Program-made: the position numbers and the translations under genes
In this document: positions 52,516-61,128 of the stretch, piece by piece
Layout: every line of letters starts with the position of its first letter
How positions within the stretch are numbered: the stretch's first letter is position 1
Assembly: GCF_003148745.1 (NCBI RefSeq)
Contig: NZ_QGGU01000007.1
Span: 1-64,000 of the forward strand
Length of the DNA stretch: 64,000 nucleotides
Reading direction: 5' to 3'
Source of the DNA: Pleionea mediterranea
Lineage (GTDB): Bacteria > Pseudomonadota > Gammaproteobacteria > Enterobacterales > Kangiellaceae
The notes under the pieces: generated by a model
Seen by the model: the letters and a program-made list of their open reading frames with translations, nothing else
Databases searched by the model: none
What the model was told of the DNA's origin: nothing

Positions 52516-53287
52516 AAAAGAAATTGAAAATCTGTATCAAAATGAGTTGGCGATCACCGCTCCTTCCGAAATTGACATTGAAGCCATCGCCTATTTCAAA
52601 GGAGCGGTAGTCAAATGGCGCCCCTTAAAAGGATGCGAAGCTAGAATTGTTGGTTTTGAAGATCGAGCAATAATCAGTGTCAACTCAAATTCGAGCTTGG
52701 AGAGAAACAGATTTTCGATTGGACATGAGCTTGGACACTGGTTTAAACATAGAGGTTCTGTCGGAAATTTATGTCAAAAAAAAGATGTTCAGCCTAATCG
52801 AACATCACTAACAAAGTCCGTATCTGGAAAAGAAAAGGTTGCTAACGAATATGCCGTAGAATTTTTAATGCCTTCCTATCTTTTTTTGGAGCATATTCGA
52901 GGCAGTGATATCTCTTTCGATATAATAAAATCGATTAAAGATACATTTAAAGTTAGTCTGACTGCTGCTGCTATCCGCTATATAGGCTTTTGTGAATTTC
53001 CTGTTATTCTTTGTTGCTATGGGCCATCAAAAAGAAAGTGGTTTCACCGGTCAAAATATGTACCCGATTACTTCTTTCCAGTTCGTGCAATGCCAAAAAC
53101 AATTTCTGGAAATGATTTTTCTCACTCGCAGCAAACTTCCCAAACGCCAGTTGAAGTCGATGCCGATGTGTGGATTGACGTTAATGGTGCCGAACAGCAC
53201 GAAGTTATTCAGGTAATCTGGCCGATAGGCAGAAGTGAAAAAATGGTTTTTATTTGGTGGAAAGATGACTGGCATTCGTCTTCTTAA
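52508..53287 (+). CDS. ImmA/IrrE-family metallopeptidase
   Basis: 259 residues. The zinc-binding HELGH begins at His73 in RFSIGHELGHWFKHRG, and the third ligand Glu is in KVANEYAVEFLMPSYLF, both as in ImmA/IrrE (M78). These peptidases cleave repressors or anti-sigma-like partners to switch on gene expression. The C-terminal 90 residues (starting near CCYGPSKRKWFHRSKY) contain Trp-rich segments and may sense a signal. Third gene of the sigma/acidic/ImmA cassette, convergent with tnpS. Confidence 0.85.
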   Translation: MSRKEIENLYQNELAITAPSEIDIEAIAYFKGAVVKWRPLKGCEARIVGFEDRAIISVNSNSSLERNRFSIGHELGHWFKHRGSVGNLCQKKDVQPNRTSLTKSVSGKEKVANEYAVEFLMPSYLFLEHIRGSDISFDIIKSIKDTFKVSLTAAAIRYIGFCEFPVILCCYGPSKRKWFHRSKYVPDYFFPVRAMPKTISGNDFSHSQQTSQTPVEVDADVWIDVNGAEQHEVIQVIWPIGRSEKMVFIWWKDDWHSSS

Positions 53288-53329
53288 TGCGGTGCTCTAA
53301 CAACATAATTTGTATTAATACTCATCAAC

Positions 53330-54472
53330 CTAAGGGTTATGACTTTTTACGGAGTTATGCCATAGCTCTTCATCTGAGTGTACATAGCGAGAAGTAGTGT
53401 TGATATCCGAATGTCTAGCTGTTTGTCGAATATGGTGTAGATCAACTCCCTGATCTGCAAGGTGAGTCATGGCAGTATGGCGCATCCAATGTGTCGAGGC
53501 TTTTCTTAATTTAAAAGCATATTCAGGCTTTTCGAACTCAAGTGAATCGGCAGCTTGACCGAAAATCTTTTTAACGATTCGATAAATCATATTAGACGAT
53601 ATACCCTGACTTCCTTTAACGCTCCTTAAAACAGAAGCGTGTTCATCCAACTTGGGTAAATCTGATAAATCTAAGAATCGACGATAGTCGATAAGTGCAG
53701 AGAGCATTGAATCATTAACGGGTACTTTATCGCGCTTGTTGCCTTTACCCAGAATATAACACCACCATTTGCCTCGACTTTCTCGAAAGTCGCTCATTTG
53801 CAAGTTCGCAACTTCGCTGACTCGTGGGCCGAGCAGATAGAGCAAATGAAACAAAAATCGGATACGGGCTTTATGTTCTCGCTCGCGCAATGATTGTTCT
53901 GGAAGGCCTTCAATAAACTCCCAAACATAATTCCAGAGCTCTTGTTCAAGGAATCGCTCGACCGTGTTTTTATTCGTAGACTTCGCTTTTTTCCGACGAA
54001 GTAACTTAACCGGGTTACCTAATAAATAGCCGGCGTCCGACAAATATCCAAATGCAGCGCCAATGACGACTAATGCCTGGTGCCGACTGGATTCGCTCAA
54101 AGGCCCTAAAAACGGCCGCCATTCATCGGAATGCCTCGGTCGCCGTGGACCACACCATTGATTAGTGGGAGTAGGGGAGACAAGAAATTCTTCGTATGCT
54201 CGCAAATCATCACGACTCAAACTCGAAAAGGGTTTATTCAAGACCAACAAGCTCCATAGTAGAAGCCTCTCAATCTCTTTACGGTAGTTACGGTAAGTTT
54301 GGGGGGAGTCTTTGAATTCCTCGAGCCAACTGTTGAGTGCTTCTAAGTCGTTATGCGCATCAATCAATAGCCCATTACCGGTATTACGATTGGTACCATA
54401 GGTACCATCGAGCTCGGTACCCAATTGTAAATGCTCTAAGGGTAGGGGGCGTGTAACAGATAACTCGCTCAT
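53330..54472 (-). CDS. tnpS: Tyrosine recombinase TnpS (transposon resolution)
   Basis: 380 residues. The N-terminal SAM-like DNA-binding domain (WLEEFKDSPQTYRNYRKEIERLL) precedes a catalytic domain with Arg in LGPRVSEVANLQ, Lys in LGKGNKRDKV, HxxR in THWMRHTAMTHLA, RHS in ARHSDINTT and the nucleophile Tyr in SRYVH (about residue 363). Together with the divergent KfrA-like protein and Tn3 TnpA this fits TnpS of the Tn4651 branch, which resolves cointegrates. A decayed relative of its N-terminus is at 28340-28543. Confidence 0.88.
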   Translation of the reverse strand: MSELSVTRPLPLEHLQLGTELDGTYGTNRNTGNGLLIDAHNDLEALNSWLEEFKDSPQTYRNYRKEIERLLLWSLLVLNKPFSSLSRDDLRAYEEFLVSPTPTNQWCGPRRPRHSDEWRPFLGPLSESSRHQALVVIGAAFGYLSDAGYLLGNPVKLLRRKKAKSTNKNTVERFLEQELWNYVWEFIEGLPEQSLREREHKARIRFLFHLLYLLGPRVSEVANLQMSDFRESRGKWWCYILGKGNKRDKVPVNDSMLSALIDYRRFLDLSDLPKLDEHASVLRSVKGSQGISSNMIYRIVKKIFGQAADSLEFEKPEYAFKLRKASTHWMRHTAMTHLADQGVDLHHIRQTARHSDINTTSRYVHSDEELWHNSVKSHNP

Positions 54473-54659
54473 CTTATTGTTTTTACTCAGAAAAATAGTC
54501 TCGTTGTTTCAGTATATAGGATTCTTCATTTAATTCAAGATTAGTAGAATAATCATGAATTATTGGTATGTATCATATTATTTTATACGTATTACGTAAC
54601 ATGATATATAATGATAAAATAAGCATTATAATCTATTTAAAGTGTTCAAAGGATTAATT
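54473..54659. promoter_or_regulatory. Presumed resolution site (rst) and divergent promoters
   Basis: AT-rich gap between tnpS and tnpT. Several dyads lie here: AATAAT-catga-ATTATT (54548-54564), TATCAT/ATGATA arms (54571-54576 and 54601-54606) with a 24-bp centre, and TATAATG/CATTATA (54607-54630). In Tn4651 the TnpS crossover site and TnpT-binding repeats occupy this position. Assignment is by analogy. Confidence 0.6.
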
Positions 54660-55640
54660 ATGGCTCGCCCTGGCGTCAGTTACGAAGAAGCTAAACAAGT
54701 ATTTACCTCTATCCTGATACAGGGAGAATCTCTGAGTATCCAACGAGCACGAGAGTCATTCGGCTCTGGCAGTAATTCAACCTGGCAGCAACACTTGACT
54801 AAATTTCGTGAAGAGCAAAAAGGGAAATCCATCCGTACATTACCGGAAAGTTTTCCGGAAGAGCTCGTTCCTATGTTTGAACAGTTGTGGATGAAAGCAA
54901 ACGAAGCCGCTGAAAAACGGTTTGAGCAAGAAAAGGCTGATAATAAAGACAATGAAAACGCTTACAAAGCTGAAATCTCTGAGCTTGAGTTAAGGATTAA
55001 AAAATCACAGGACGATTTAGCGAGTGCTCAAGAAACAATAGACACTTTAGAAGAAGCCCATACACATCTCGATCACACGCTAAACGAAAAGGAACAGCAA
55101 TTCATACGCATAAATACGAAGAATAATGCTCAAATTGATTCATTGATGGAGAAAAACGAAGAACTATTAAAGTTACACGATGAACAGAAAACTATAAATA
55201 AAAGCCTAGTATCACAGCACAAAAGCTCAATTGCGTCTCTTGATTCAAAGTTAAGCAAGGATATTAGCCGATTGGAAGCAAGTGAAACTAAATGGATGAA
55301 TCTCTACGATGAAGCTAAACAAGAGACCAAGCAACTGAACGAGAAACTAGAGCGATCAACTAAAGAAAATACCGCGCTTAAATCCATCGAAAAGCAAAAA
55401 ATCCAACTTGAAACGTCACTAAACAATACCGAACGACAGCTCGAAAAACTAGAGTCCAAACTAGCCAAACTAGAAGATAAGCACATCCAATTGCTCAGGG
55501 ATAACGAGTCGTTAAAGATCCAACTCAACGCTGCCAATGAGTCGAATGGAAAGTTACTTTCAGAGAATACGGACATTCGATCTAAATTAGCAACGTTAAC
55601 TCAGGAAGTCTCAAAGTTTAAAAAGAACTCTTCAAAATAA
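54660..55640 (+). CDS. tnpT: KfrA-like coiled-coil DNA-binding protein (TnpT)
   Basis: 326 residues from ATG 54660 (AAAGGA 6 bp upstream; GTG at 54642 rejected). The N-terminal KfrA-type domain (MARPGVSYEEAKQVFTSILI, SIQRARESFGSGSNSTWQQHL) binds DNA. The rest is a long coiled coil (about 85-320) with heptad Leu/Glu/Lys. This matches TnpT, the accessory protein that assists TnpS-mediated resolution. It is the last gene before the right inverted repeat. Confidence 0.85.
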   Translation: MARPGVSYEEAKQVFTSILIQGESLSIQRARESFGSGSNSTWQQHLTKFREEQKGKSIRTLPESFPEELVPMFEQLWMKANEAAEKRFEQEKADNKDNENAYKAEISELELRIKKSQDDLASAQETIDTLEEAHTHLDHTLNEKEQQFIRINTKNNAQIDSLMEKNEELLKLHDEQKTINKSLVSQHKSSIASLDSKLSKDISRLEASETKWMNLYDEAKQETKQLNEKLERSTKENTALKSIEKQKIQLETSLNNTERQLEKLESKLAKLEDKHIQLLRDNESLKIQLNAANESNGKLLSENTDIRSKLATLTQEVSKFKKNSSK

Positions 55641-55724
55641 AATACAAGTCAAACCTCTAAAACAACTAAATCCACAATTTAGAAGATCTAGGTAAATATA
55701 TTTAAATCAAATAGTTATCGCTAA

Positions 55725-55760
55725 CTGTAGTAAATTTTCCCTGAATATGCACGGACAGCC
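55725..55760 (-). repeat. Right terminal inverted repeat of the transposon
   Basis: Read inward on the minus strand it begins GGCTGTCCGTGCATATTCAG and matches the left repeat at 31 of 36 positions. It lies 84 bp beyond tnpT. The next bases (55757-55777) are a near-palindrome, AGCCTAATCTAGACTAAGGC. Confidence 0.88.
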
Positions 55761-55821
55761 TAATCTAGACTAAGGCTACTGCGTATAATGCATATTATGT
55801 TAAATTGAACACATTTAAATA

Positions 55822-55863
55822 AACCGAGCTTAATCAGTTAGTTACCCCTTTTAGCTCGGTTTT
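55822..55863. terminator. Hairpin between transposon and vgb-like gene
   Basis: AACCGAGCT (55822-55830) pairs with AGCTCGGTT (55853-55861) across a 22-nt loop, with TTTTGCTTT following on the plus side. It can end transcripts from either direction, including the leftward vgb-like gene. Confidence 0.7.
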
Positions 55864-55896
55864 GCTTTATTACGTCTAATATTAATCAAACAAAAT

Positions 55897-56973
55897 TCAA
55901 TCAGTAACCTTTTCTGACGGCTTTGCTTTCATAATGTAACCGATATCAACACCAAACCAGAAACTGTTAGTAGCCGGATTAAAATAAGTGTGCCGTATAT
56001 CACCGCCTTCTTTTACTACTGTATGACTAACGAATGATTCTTTATTGGTATCAAACCCAACCAGGTTATTCGGATAAGGTCCGGTTTCAGCAAACCAGAC
56101 AACGTCATTTTGATCCAACGCTGTCGCGTATGGTTGTGACTTGTGACCTGCAGGTGTCAGCCATTCTTTAAAGGATTTTTCCTCGGGATTATATCGACCC
56201 AGATAGCCTTTTGCGTAATCCACATACCAGATATTGTCGTTTGAAGTAATTTCGAGTCGGCGTGGTCTGGCTTCTTTACGTGGCAAGTCAAACTCAGTTA
56301 ACGCCATAGTCTCAGGATTTACGGTGGCTATTTTATTGGTGCCCACCAGCACTGACCATGGAATGCCTTTTGAGTTAAGTTTAATGCCATAAGGTCTTGA
56401 GCCGGATTCCGTCATAGCAACATAGCGAACATCACCGGTTTTTGTATTGAGGTGCCCAATAACGTTACTGTGTTGTGCAGTAAACCAGATGTTTTTCTCA
56501 TTATCGAAAATAAGTGTGTGGGGATCTTTAATGGCCTCGGGCATTGGATATTGCTTAATTTCACCACTGTTCGGATTAAGCTTACCAATATGTGCGTTTC
56601 TATTTCCGGCGTACCAGACAAAGCCAGCCTTATCGACAATAAGGTTATGAGGATGACTGCCATCAGGCACTTCAAACTGGGTCATTTTTCCAGTTTTAGG
56701 ATTTAGCCGGCCAATATAATTGTCGGCCTGACCACAAAACCAGACCATGCCATCTGGCGCGACAAAGGGATCCCGTGGCCGACCGCCCCATTCGACTTTA
56801 TAACTGGTTAACTCAACCAGTGAAGGTAAAGAATCTGGATTTACTTTATCATTTATAAGAGTTGGTTCTTTTGCGGATATTGGATTTAAAACAAGCAATA
56901 AAAAAATTAAGGGGGCAGTGATGGCTGTGATACGCTTTACCCCAAAAGGGTAATTTGAACGTTGAGAACACAT
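55897..56973 (-). CDS. Exported Vgb-like beta-propeller protein
   Basis: 358 residues. A signal peptide (ITAITAPLIFLLLVLNPISA) is followed by a seven-bladed propeller of about 40-residue repeats. The repeats carry xxWFxxxxxNxIGxLxPxTG motifs, e.g. MVWFCGQADNYIGRLNPKTG and FVWYAGNRNAHIGKLNP. They match virginiamycin B lyase-like (streptogramin lyase) and related NHL proteins. The resistance activity is not established for most family members, and an envelope binding or lyase role is as likely. Just outside the right end of the transposon. Confidence 0.78.
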   Translation of the reverse strand: MCSQRSNYPFGVKRITAITAPLIFLLLVLNPISAKEPTLINDKVNPDSLPSLVELTSYKVEWGGRPRDPFVAPDGMVWFCGQADNYIGRLNPKTGKMTQFEVPDGSHPHNLIVDKAGFVWYAGNRNAHIGKLNPNSGEIKQYPMPEAIKDPHTLIFDNEKNIWFTAQHSNVIGHLNTKTGDVRYVAMTESGSRPYGIKLNSKGIPWSVLVGTNKIATVNPETMALTEFDLPRKEARPRRLEITSNDNIWYVDYAKGYLGRYNPEEKSFKEWLTPAGHKSQPYATALDQNDVVWFAETGPYPNNLVGFDTNKESFVSHTVVKEGGDIRHTYFNPATNSFWFGVDIGYIMKAKPSEKVTD

Positions 56974-57154
56974 ACGACTTAACTCCTTTTTTAGTTTATA
57001 AACATGCAGTTACCTACTCTAGTTAAAGTAAAGTATTAACCATTGTTAGCACTCTATAAACAACATAGTGAGGTAATTTAATGTAACAATCAATAGTCCT
57101 ATTGTCGCCCGATAACAGAAGTTAAACTTAACTGAGATAGAGATAAATAACATA

Positions 57155-57865
57155 GTGAAACAGATATTTTTAGTCATTTGCTTGATATTGACACCGTTAA
57201 CCGGTGCCAACGAATCGACACACAAAGCAAACTACCTGGGTACTCATGGGATGGTATTATTAAAAGGCAGTGGTGGTGAGTTAATAGTAAGTCATCTGCC
57301 CCTTTTTCACCGGCCACATGACTATCAAATAATCTACCGAGTAGAAGCCAGCAATAATCAATTAAGACAACTAGATTTTTTAAGTGCCGAACAAGACGAT
57401 TTAATAACGCTGGTACCCAATAAATTTGATCTGATGCGATTAATTAATAAAGAACAATTCAACATTACTGTGGATGTCTTTCGAGGACACTTTGAACGTG
57501 GTGGAACAAAATTATTTCAAACAAACATAACCTTTAAGAGTCCACTTTTTATTCGAAAGATAAATGCATTCACAGGCAAAGACAAACCAACATCACCTTT
57601 GTCAAAAGAACAATTCAAAAAGGTAACCATCAATAACAATCAAGAGCTCTGGGTTCATCTTATTGATCGTCAACCATCCTTTGATGCACTAGTATTTAAT
57701 AAAAAAGTAGAGCGTAATAAGAAACCTTTTGGTAACCATTCTTCTGAAAAAGACACAACAGCCTGTACAGGTGATGGGCTAATAACCCGAATAAACATAT
57801 CTAAGCTTTTAGTTAACTGCTTTAAACAGGCACCCTCTTATATTGAAGTTAACGATTTTAAGTAA
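57155..57865 (+). CDS. Secreted protein of unknown function
   Basis: 236 residues from a GTG start. Signal peptide KQIFLVICLILTPLTGA, then a beta-rich body (GMVLLKGSGGELIVSHLPLF, NITVDVFRGHFERGGTKLF) and a C-terminal region with two Cys (TACTGD, VNCFKQ). The HGMVLLxG...SHLPLFxxPHDYQ pattern is distinctive, but I cannot name a family. It is divergent from the vgb-like gene and convergent with arsJ. Confidence 0.65.
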   Translation: MKQIFLVICLILTPLTGANESTHKANYLGTHGMVLLKGSGGELIVSHLPLFHRPHDYQIIYRVEASNNQLRQLDFLSAEQDDLITLVPNKFDLMRLINKEQFNITVDVFRGHFERGGTKLFQTNITFKSPLFIRKINAFTGKDKPTSPLSKEQFKKVTINNNQELWVHLIDRQPSFDALVFNKKVERNKKPFGNHSSEKDTTACTGDGLITRINISKLLVNCFKQAPSYIEVNDFK

Positions 57866-57887
57866 ATATAAGTTTATTTTTTATGCC

Positions 57888-59132
57888 TTACACAGTTGAA
57901 CTAGAATTTTGAGAGTTAGAATCTTGAGAGTTAGAGTCTTCGAACTTTAAAGCAAGAGTAATTAATACCGTGACCATTAAAAAGCTGGCAGAAATCGATA
58001 TACAGGCAACCAGACCAAAAAACTGATACACAACACCCGATAAAACGGTACCCACAAGTCGCCCCATTGCATTGGCCATGTAATAGAAACCAACGTCCAG
58101 TGAAACGCCTTCATCGGAAGCAAAGTGAACAATCAAATAACTGTGCAATGCAGAGTTGATGGCAAAGGCAACTGCGAATATTAATAAACCAATAATAATC
58201 ACCCAGGTGACATCAAAGTAATCAAAAGATAAAGCAATTGCAGCCGGTACCAGAGTTAATACACTGGCCCAGAAAATAAGCAATGATTTGTTGTTAACTG
58301 ATCGAGAATTTGAACTATTTTTACGATGGGTGATGCTTGGCGCAATGGCTTGTACTATGCCGTAACCTATAACCCAGCAAGCAAAAAACGCCCCTACTTC
58401 AGCGTGAGCCCAATTCAGTTGTTGTGATAAAAACACAGGTAAAGCAACCACAAACCAGACATCACGGGATGCAAATAAAAACAGTCGTGCTGCTGAAAGT
58501 ATATTGATGGAATGGCTTTTAGAAAAAATGTCTCGGAACTTGGGTTTAAAACGCGCTTTTCCGATATCTTGTTTTAATAACAATATGCTTACTATCCAGA
58601 CAGCACTTAAGACTATCGCCATAATGAGTATGGCACCTTGAAATGAATAAGCTGTTAATAGTGCTCCGCCAATAAAAAAGCCAACACCTTTTAAGGTATT
58701 TTTTGATCCCGTAAGAAAAGCTACCCAACGATAAAGTTTTGATGAATGACTCGAATCAACCAGGGATTTAATCGCGCTTTTTGCGCTCATTTTATTGAGA
58801 TCTTTGGCAATCCCAGAAACGGCTTGTGCTGTCATCACCCAGGGGATCAGTAAGTATTGTTCTGGTAATAACAACATGGACAACGCCATTATTTGTAAAA
58901 ACAGACCAATATTCATGGTTTTATTTAAACCAATGCGCGCACCAAGCCAGCCGCCTACTAAATTAGTAACCACACCAAAAAACTCATAAAACAAAAACAG
59001 CATGGCCACTTCGAGTGCGCTATAGCCTAACTGGTGGAAATGTAAAACCACCAGCATGCGTAAGGCGCCATCAGTGATAGTAAATGACCAGTAATTAAAC
59101 GTAATGATTAAATACTGTTTTAAAGCAGTCAT
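57888..59132 (-). CDS. arsJ: ArsJ-type MFS exporter of 1-arseno-3-phosphoglycerate
   Basis: 414 residues with about 11-12 membrane helices. The N-terminus YLIITFNYWSFTITDGALRMLVVLHF and the loop AKDLNKMSAKSAIK are typical of ArsJ. ArsJ exports the product formed by the dedicated GAPDH from arsenate, giving arsenate resistance. Its gene directly follows the gapdh gene (12 bp), which supports the assignment. The C-terminal Ser/Asn-rich tail (SNSQDSNSQNSSS) is variable. Confidence 0.88.
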   Translation of the reverse strand: MTALKQYLIITFNYWSFTITDGALRMLVVLHFHQLGYSALEVAMLFLFYEFFGVVTNLVGGWLGARIGLNKTMNIGLFLQIMALSMLLLPEQYLLIPWVMTAQAVSGIAKDLNKMSAKSAIKSLVDSSHSSKLYRWVAFLTGSKNTLKGVGFFIGGALLTAYSFQGAILIMAIVLSAVWIVSILLLKQDIGKARFKPKFRDIFSKSHSINILSAARLFLFASRDVWFVVALPVFLSQQLNWAHAEVGAFFACWVIGYGIVQAIAPSITHRKNSSNSRSVNNKSLLIFWASVLTLVPAAIALSFDYFDVTWVIIIGLLIFAVAFAINSALHSYLIVHFASDEGVSLDVGFYYMANAMGRLVGTVLSGVVYQFFGLVACISISASFLMVTVLITLALKFEDSNSQDSNSQNSSSTV

Positions 59133-59144
59133 AAATACGTTCGA

Positions 59145-60146
59145 TTATTGAGTAATATATTTTGACAATTCAGCCACACGATTGACGTAACCCCATTCAT
59201 TGTCATACCACAAATAGAGCTTCAACTGAGTATCATTAATCACCATGGTTGATAATGCATCGACTATGGATGAACGAGGATCGGTTCGATAATCAATTGA
59301 TACCAGTGGCTTAGTTTCAAAGCCTAACACACCTTTTAAAGGACCATTGGCAGCCGCTTCAAGTGCATCATTGACTTGCTCGATGGTTACTGGCTTTTCC
59401 AATTCAAACACACAATCGGTCAAGCTCGCATTGGCTAGAGGTACGCGCACTGCGTGACCATTTAAGCGCCCTTTTAATTCGGGAAATATATGAGTAATGG
59501 CGGTAGCCGACCCTGTCGTTGTTGGGATCAAACTCATGCCACAGGCGCGGGCACGACGTAGATCTTTATGAGGTGCATCTAAAATGGTTTGAGTATTGGT
59601 TAAGTCATGTATGGTTGTCATACTGCCGTGTTTAATGCCAAAGTTTTCGTGTATAACTTTAACAACAGGCGCAAGACAATTTGTGGTGCAAGAGGCTGCT
59701 GTCACTATAGAGTGTTTAGCAGAGTCAAACTCATGTTGGTTCACGCCCATTACTATATTTTGAACGCCCTCTTCTTTAACCGGTGCTGTTACCAGTACAC
59801 GCTTTACTCCTTGATCAAGATAAGGCTGAAGCGCTTGCTGGCTTTTAAATTTACCGGAAGCTTCAATTATCAACTCACAAGCTGACCAGTCAGTCTCTTC
59901 AACTCGACTATTTTGTGTCACTTTGATTATCTGTTGATCAATAACTATTGTATTTTCTTTTGCTTCAGCATATTTGTGCCAGGTACCGTGTACCGAATCA
60001 AAATTCAGCAAATGCGCACTGGTTTCTGCGTTACTGGCAGGATCATTGATTTGAATAATGTCAAAATATTGATCATCGAAAGCCGCTCTTAAAAAAAGCC
60101 GCCCCATTCGACCAAAGCCATTGATTCCAACTTTAATTTTTTTCAT
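59145..60146 (-). CDS. ArsJ-associated glyceraldehyde-3-phosphate dehydrogenase
   Basis: 333 residues. NAD motif [17 protein letters not shown], catalytic Cys in [13 protein letters not shown], the downstream His in HDLTNTQ, and the C-terminal [14 protein letters not shown] are canonical. In this operon it adds arsenate to glyceraldehyde-3-phosphate, forming 1-arseno-3-phosphoglycerate for ArsJ, rather than serving glycolysis. Location between arsR and arsJ supports this. Confidence 0.92.
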   Translation of the reverse strand: MKKIKVGINGFGRMGRLFLRAAFDDQYFDIIQINDPASNAETSAHLLNFDSVHGTWHKYAEAKENTIVIDQQIIKVTQNSRVEETDWSACELIIEASGKFKSQQALQPYLDQGVKRVLVTAPVKEEGVQNIVMGVNQHEFDSAKHSIVTAASCTTNCLAPVVKVIHENFGIKHGSMTTIHDLTNTQTILDAPHKDLRRARACGMSLIPTTTGSATAITHIFPELKGRLNGHAVRVPLANASLTDCVFELEKPVTIEQVNDALEAAANGPLKGVLGFETKPLVSIDYRTDPRSSIVDALSTMVINDTQLKLYLWYDNEWGYVNRVAELSKYITQ

Positions 60147-60173
60147 AACGGTTACAGACCCTTAACACTGATA

Positions 60174-60500
60174 TTAACAATTGAGTTGAAGCTGTTGCGC
60201 CCGCTTTAGATCTCCGAGCATGGGTTCGTCATTGCCAAACGATGATAAAAAGCTCTGAATGACGGAGGTAAAGGGGTGTTGTTTATCTAATGCATAAAAT
60301 ACCCACTGGGCACGTTTGCTCGACTTTAGCAATTGATGTCGGTTGAGATAACCGATATGGCGAGAAATAACACTCTGTGGCAGCTCTAAAATATCGATAA
60401 GCTCACAGACACAGAGCTCATCAAACTGGCATAACAGTGACACAATCCTTAGGCGGACAGGCTCAGATAAGCATTTAAATAATTGACTGTGTTCAGACAA
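60174..60500 (-). CDS. arsR: ArsR-family arsenic-responsive repressor
   Basis: 108 residues. The winged helix has FKCLSEPVRLRIVSLLC, the As(III) site ELCVCELIDILELPQS (Cys pair of the classic ArsR type) and recognition helix SVISRHIGYLNRHQLL. It derepresses when arsenite binds. Starts at TTG 60500 with AAGGGG upstream. Its promoter and a long palindrome lie directly upstream (60504-60557). First gene of the arsR-gapdh-arsJ operon. Confidence 0.9.
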   Translation of the reverse strand: MSEHSQLFKCLSEPVRLRIVSLLCQFDELCVCELIDILELPQSVISRHIGYLNRHQLLKSSKRAQWVFYALDKQHPFTSVIQSFLSSFGNDEPMLGDLKRAQQLQLNC

Positions 60501-60503
60501 AGC

Positions 60504-60557
60504 AAAACCCCTTATATTTGGCCAGGCAAATATAAGGGGTTTTGAGATAAATGTCTA
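60504..60557 (-). promoter_or_regulatory. ars promoter with palindromic operator
   Basis: On the minus strand, TAGACA (60552-60557), a 17-bp spacer, and TATATT (60529-60534) form a promoter. A 17-bp perfect inverted repeat (60504-60520 and 60527-60543, loop GCCAGG) covers the -10 box, start point and the AAGGGG ribosome site. ArsR bound here would block the operon. The same repeat could also terminate the upstream cold-shock gene transcript. Confidence 0.7.
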
Positions 60558-60573
60558 ATAGAAAATAAAAGTA

Positions 60574-61128
60574 TTAACTATTATCGTCAGATTTATCTTT
60601 ATTAAAAATTTGACGCTTTTGAGTGGGTGCAAGCTCAGTTGGCGTTACCAGATATGCCTGAAGCTTGCCTTCATCCGAAACCCGAGCTTTAAACTCAACT
60701 TGCTGCTGCTTGATTAGATACTTAAAGCCATCAAGCTGAATTTCAGAATAGTGAAAAAATGCAGGGACTTTAAATTCTTCACAGCGAATAAAGCCATAGC
60801 CTTTTTCACGATAATAATTTTGCACGATACCTTCATAGGTTTTGCCTTCTTCTACTTCAGGCACATAATTTGGATCAACATCGGGTTGATGCGGTTTATG
60901 CTTGGGATTGTGCTTATTATCGTGTTGATGACGTTTTTTCTGGTAGCCATGGCGTGGCTTTTTGGCTTGAGGTTGATGATCATCTTCTGTATGACCAAAA
61001 TTACCTTCTACATATTGTTGCTGCGGATAATCAGTATTTCCATTTTGCTGATGTTTCTGCTTCTTTTTTGTATTACCGTTTTCCTGTCGCTTTTTATTGG
61101 CGACCATAAATTCGTGGCTCGTTAACAT
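60574..61128 (-). CDS. Cold-shock-domain protein with basic low-complexity N-terminus
   Basis: 184 residues. The first ~95 are rich in Lys, Gln, His and Asn (KKKQKHQQNGN, KKRHQHDNKHNPKHKPHQ), likely RNA-binding and disordered. The C-terminal ~75 hold a cold-shock-like fold with EGIVQNYYREKGYGFIRCEE and VPAFFHYSEIQLDGFKYL; the GYGFI and FFHYS match the RNP1/RNP2 motifs. Function probably RNA chaperoning. An ATG at 61107 (MVANKKRQ) is an alternative start. Transcription is leftward toward the ars operon. Confidence 0.8.
   Translation of the reverse strand: MLTSHEFMVANKKRQENGNTKKKQKHQQNGNTDYPQQQYVEGNFGHTEDDHQPQAKKPRHGYQKKRHQHDNKHNPKHKPHQPDVDPNYVPEVEEGKTYEGIVQNYYREKGYGFIRCEEFKVPAFFHYSEIQLDGFKYLIKQQQVEFKARVSDEGKLQAYLVTPTELAPTQKRQIFNKDKSDDNS

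Larger units (their letters stand above)
37918..55760. mobile_element. Tn4651-type Tn3-family transposon with metal-efflux cargo
   Basis: 17.8 kb between two 36-bp inverted repeats. It contains a Tn3-family TnpA gene near the left end and a divergent tyrosine recombinase (TnpS) and KfrA-like coiled-coil protein (TnpT) near the right end. This is the Tn4651/Tn5041 arrangement, where TnpS/TnpT resolve cointegrates at a site between them. Cargo: SprT-like protease, CzcI/CBA-like efflux, CDF exporter, DUF3703 protein, frameshifted ynfA, small Cys-rich gene and a sigma/ImmA cassette. No 5-bp target duplication is visible (AGGAA left, TAATC right). Confidence 0.85.

Noticed and set aside
53330..55640. 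Prophage or integrative element integrase module
   Set aside because: A tyrosine recombinase divergent from a KfrA-like coiled-coil protein, next to a Tn3-type repeat and with a Tn3 transposase in the same element, fits TnpS/TnpT; no phage structural or conjugation genes are present.
37913..55765. Target-site duplication for the transposon
   Set aside because: The 5 bp outside the repeats differ (AGGAA and TAATC), and shifting the boundaries by a few bases does not restore a match.
59145..60146. Housekeeping glycolytic GAPDH
   Set aside because: Its position between arsR and arsJ in one operon fits the arsenate-detoxifying form better.
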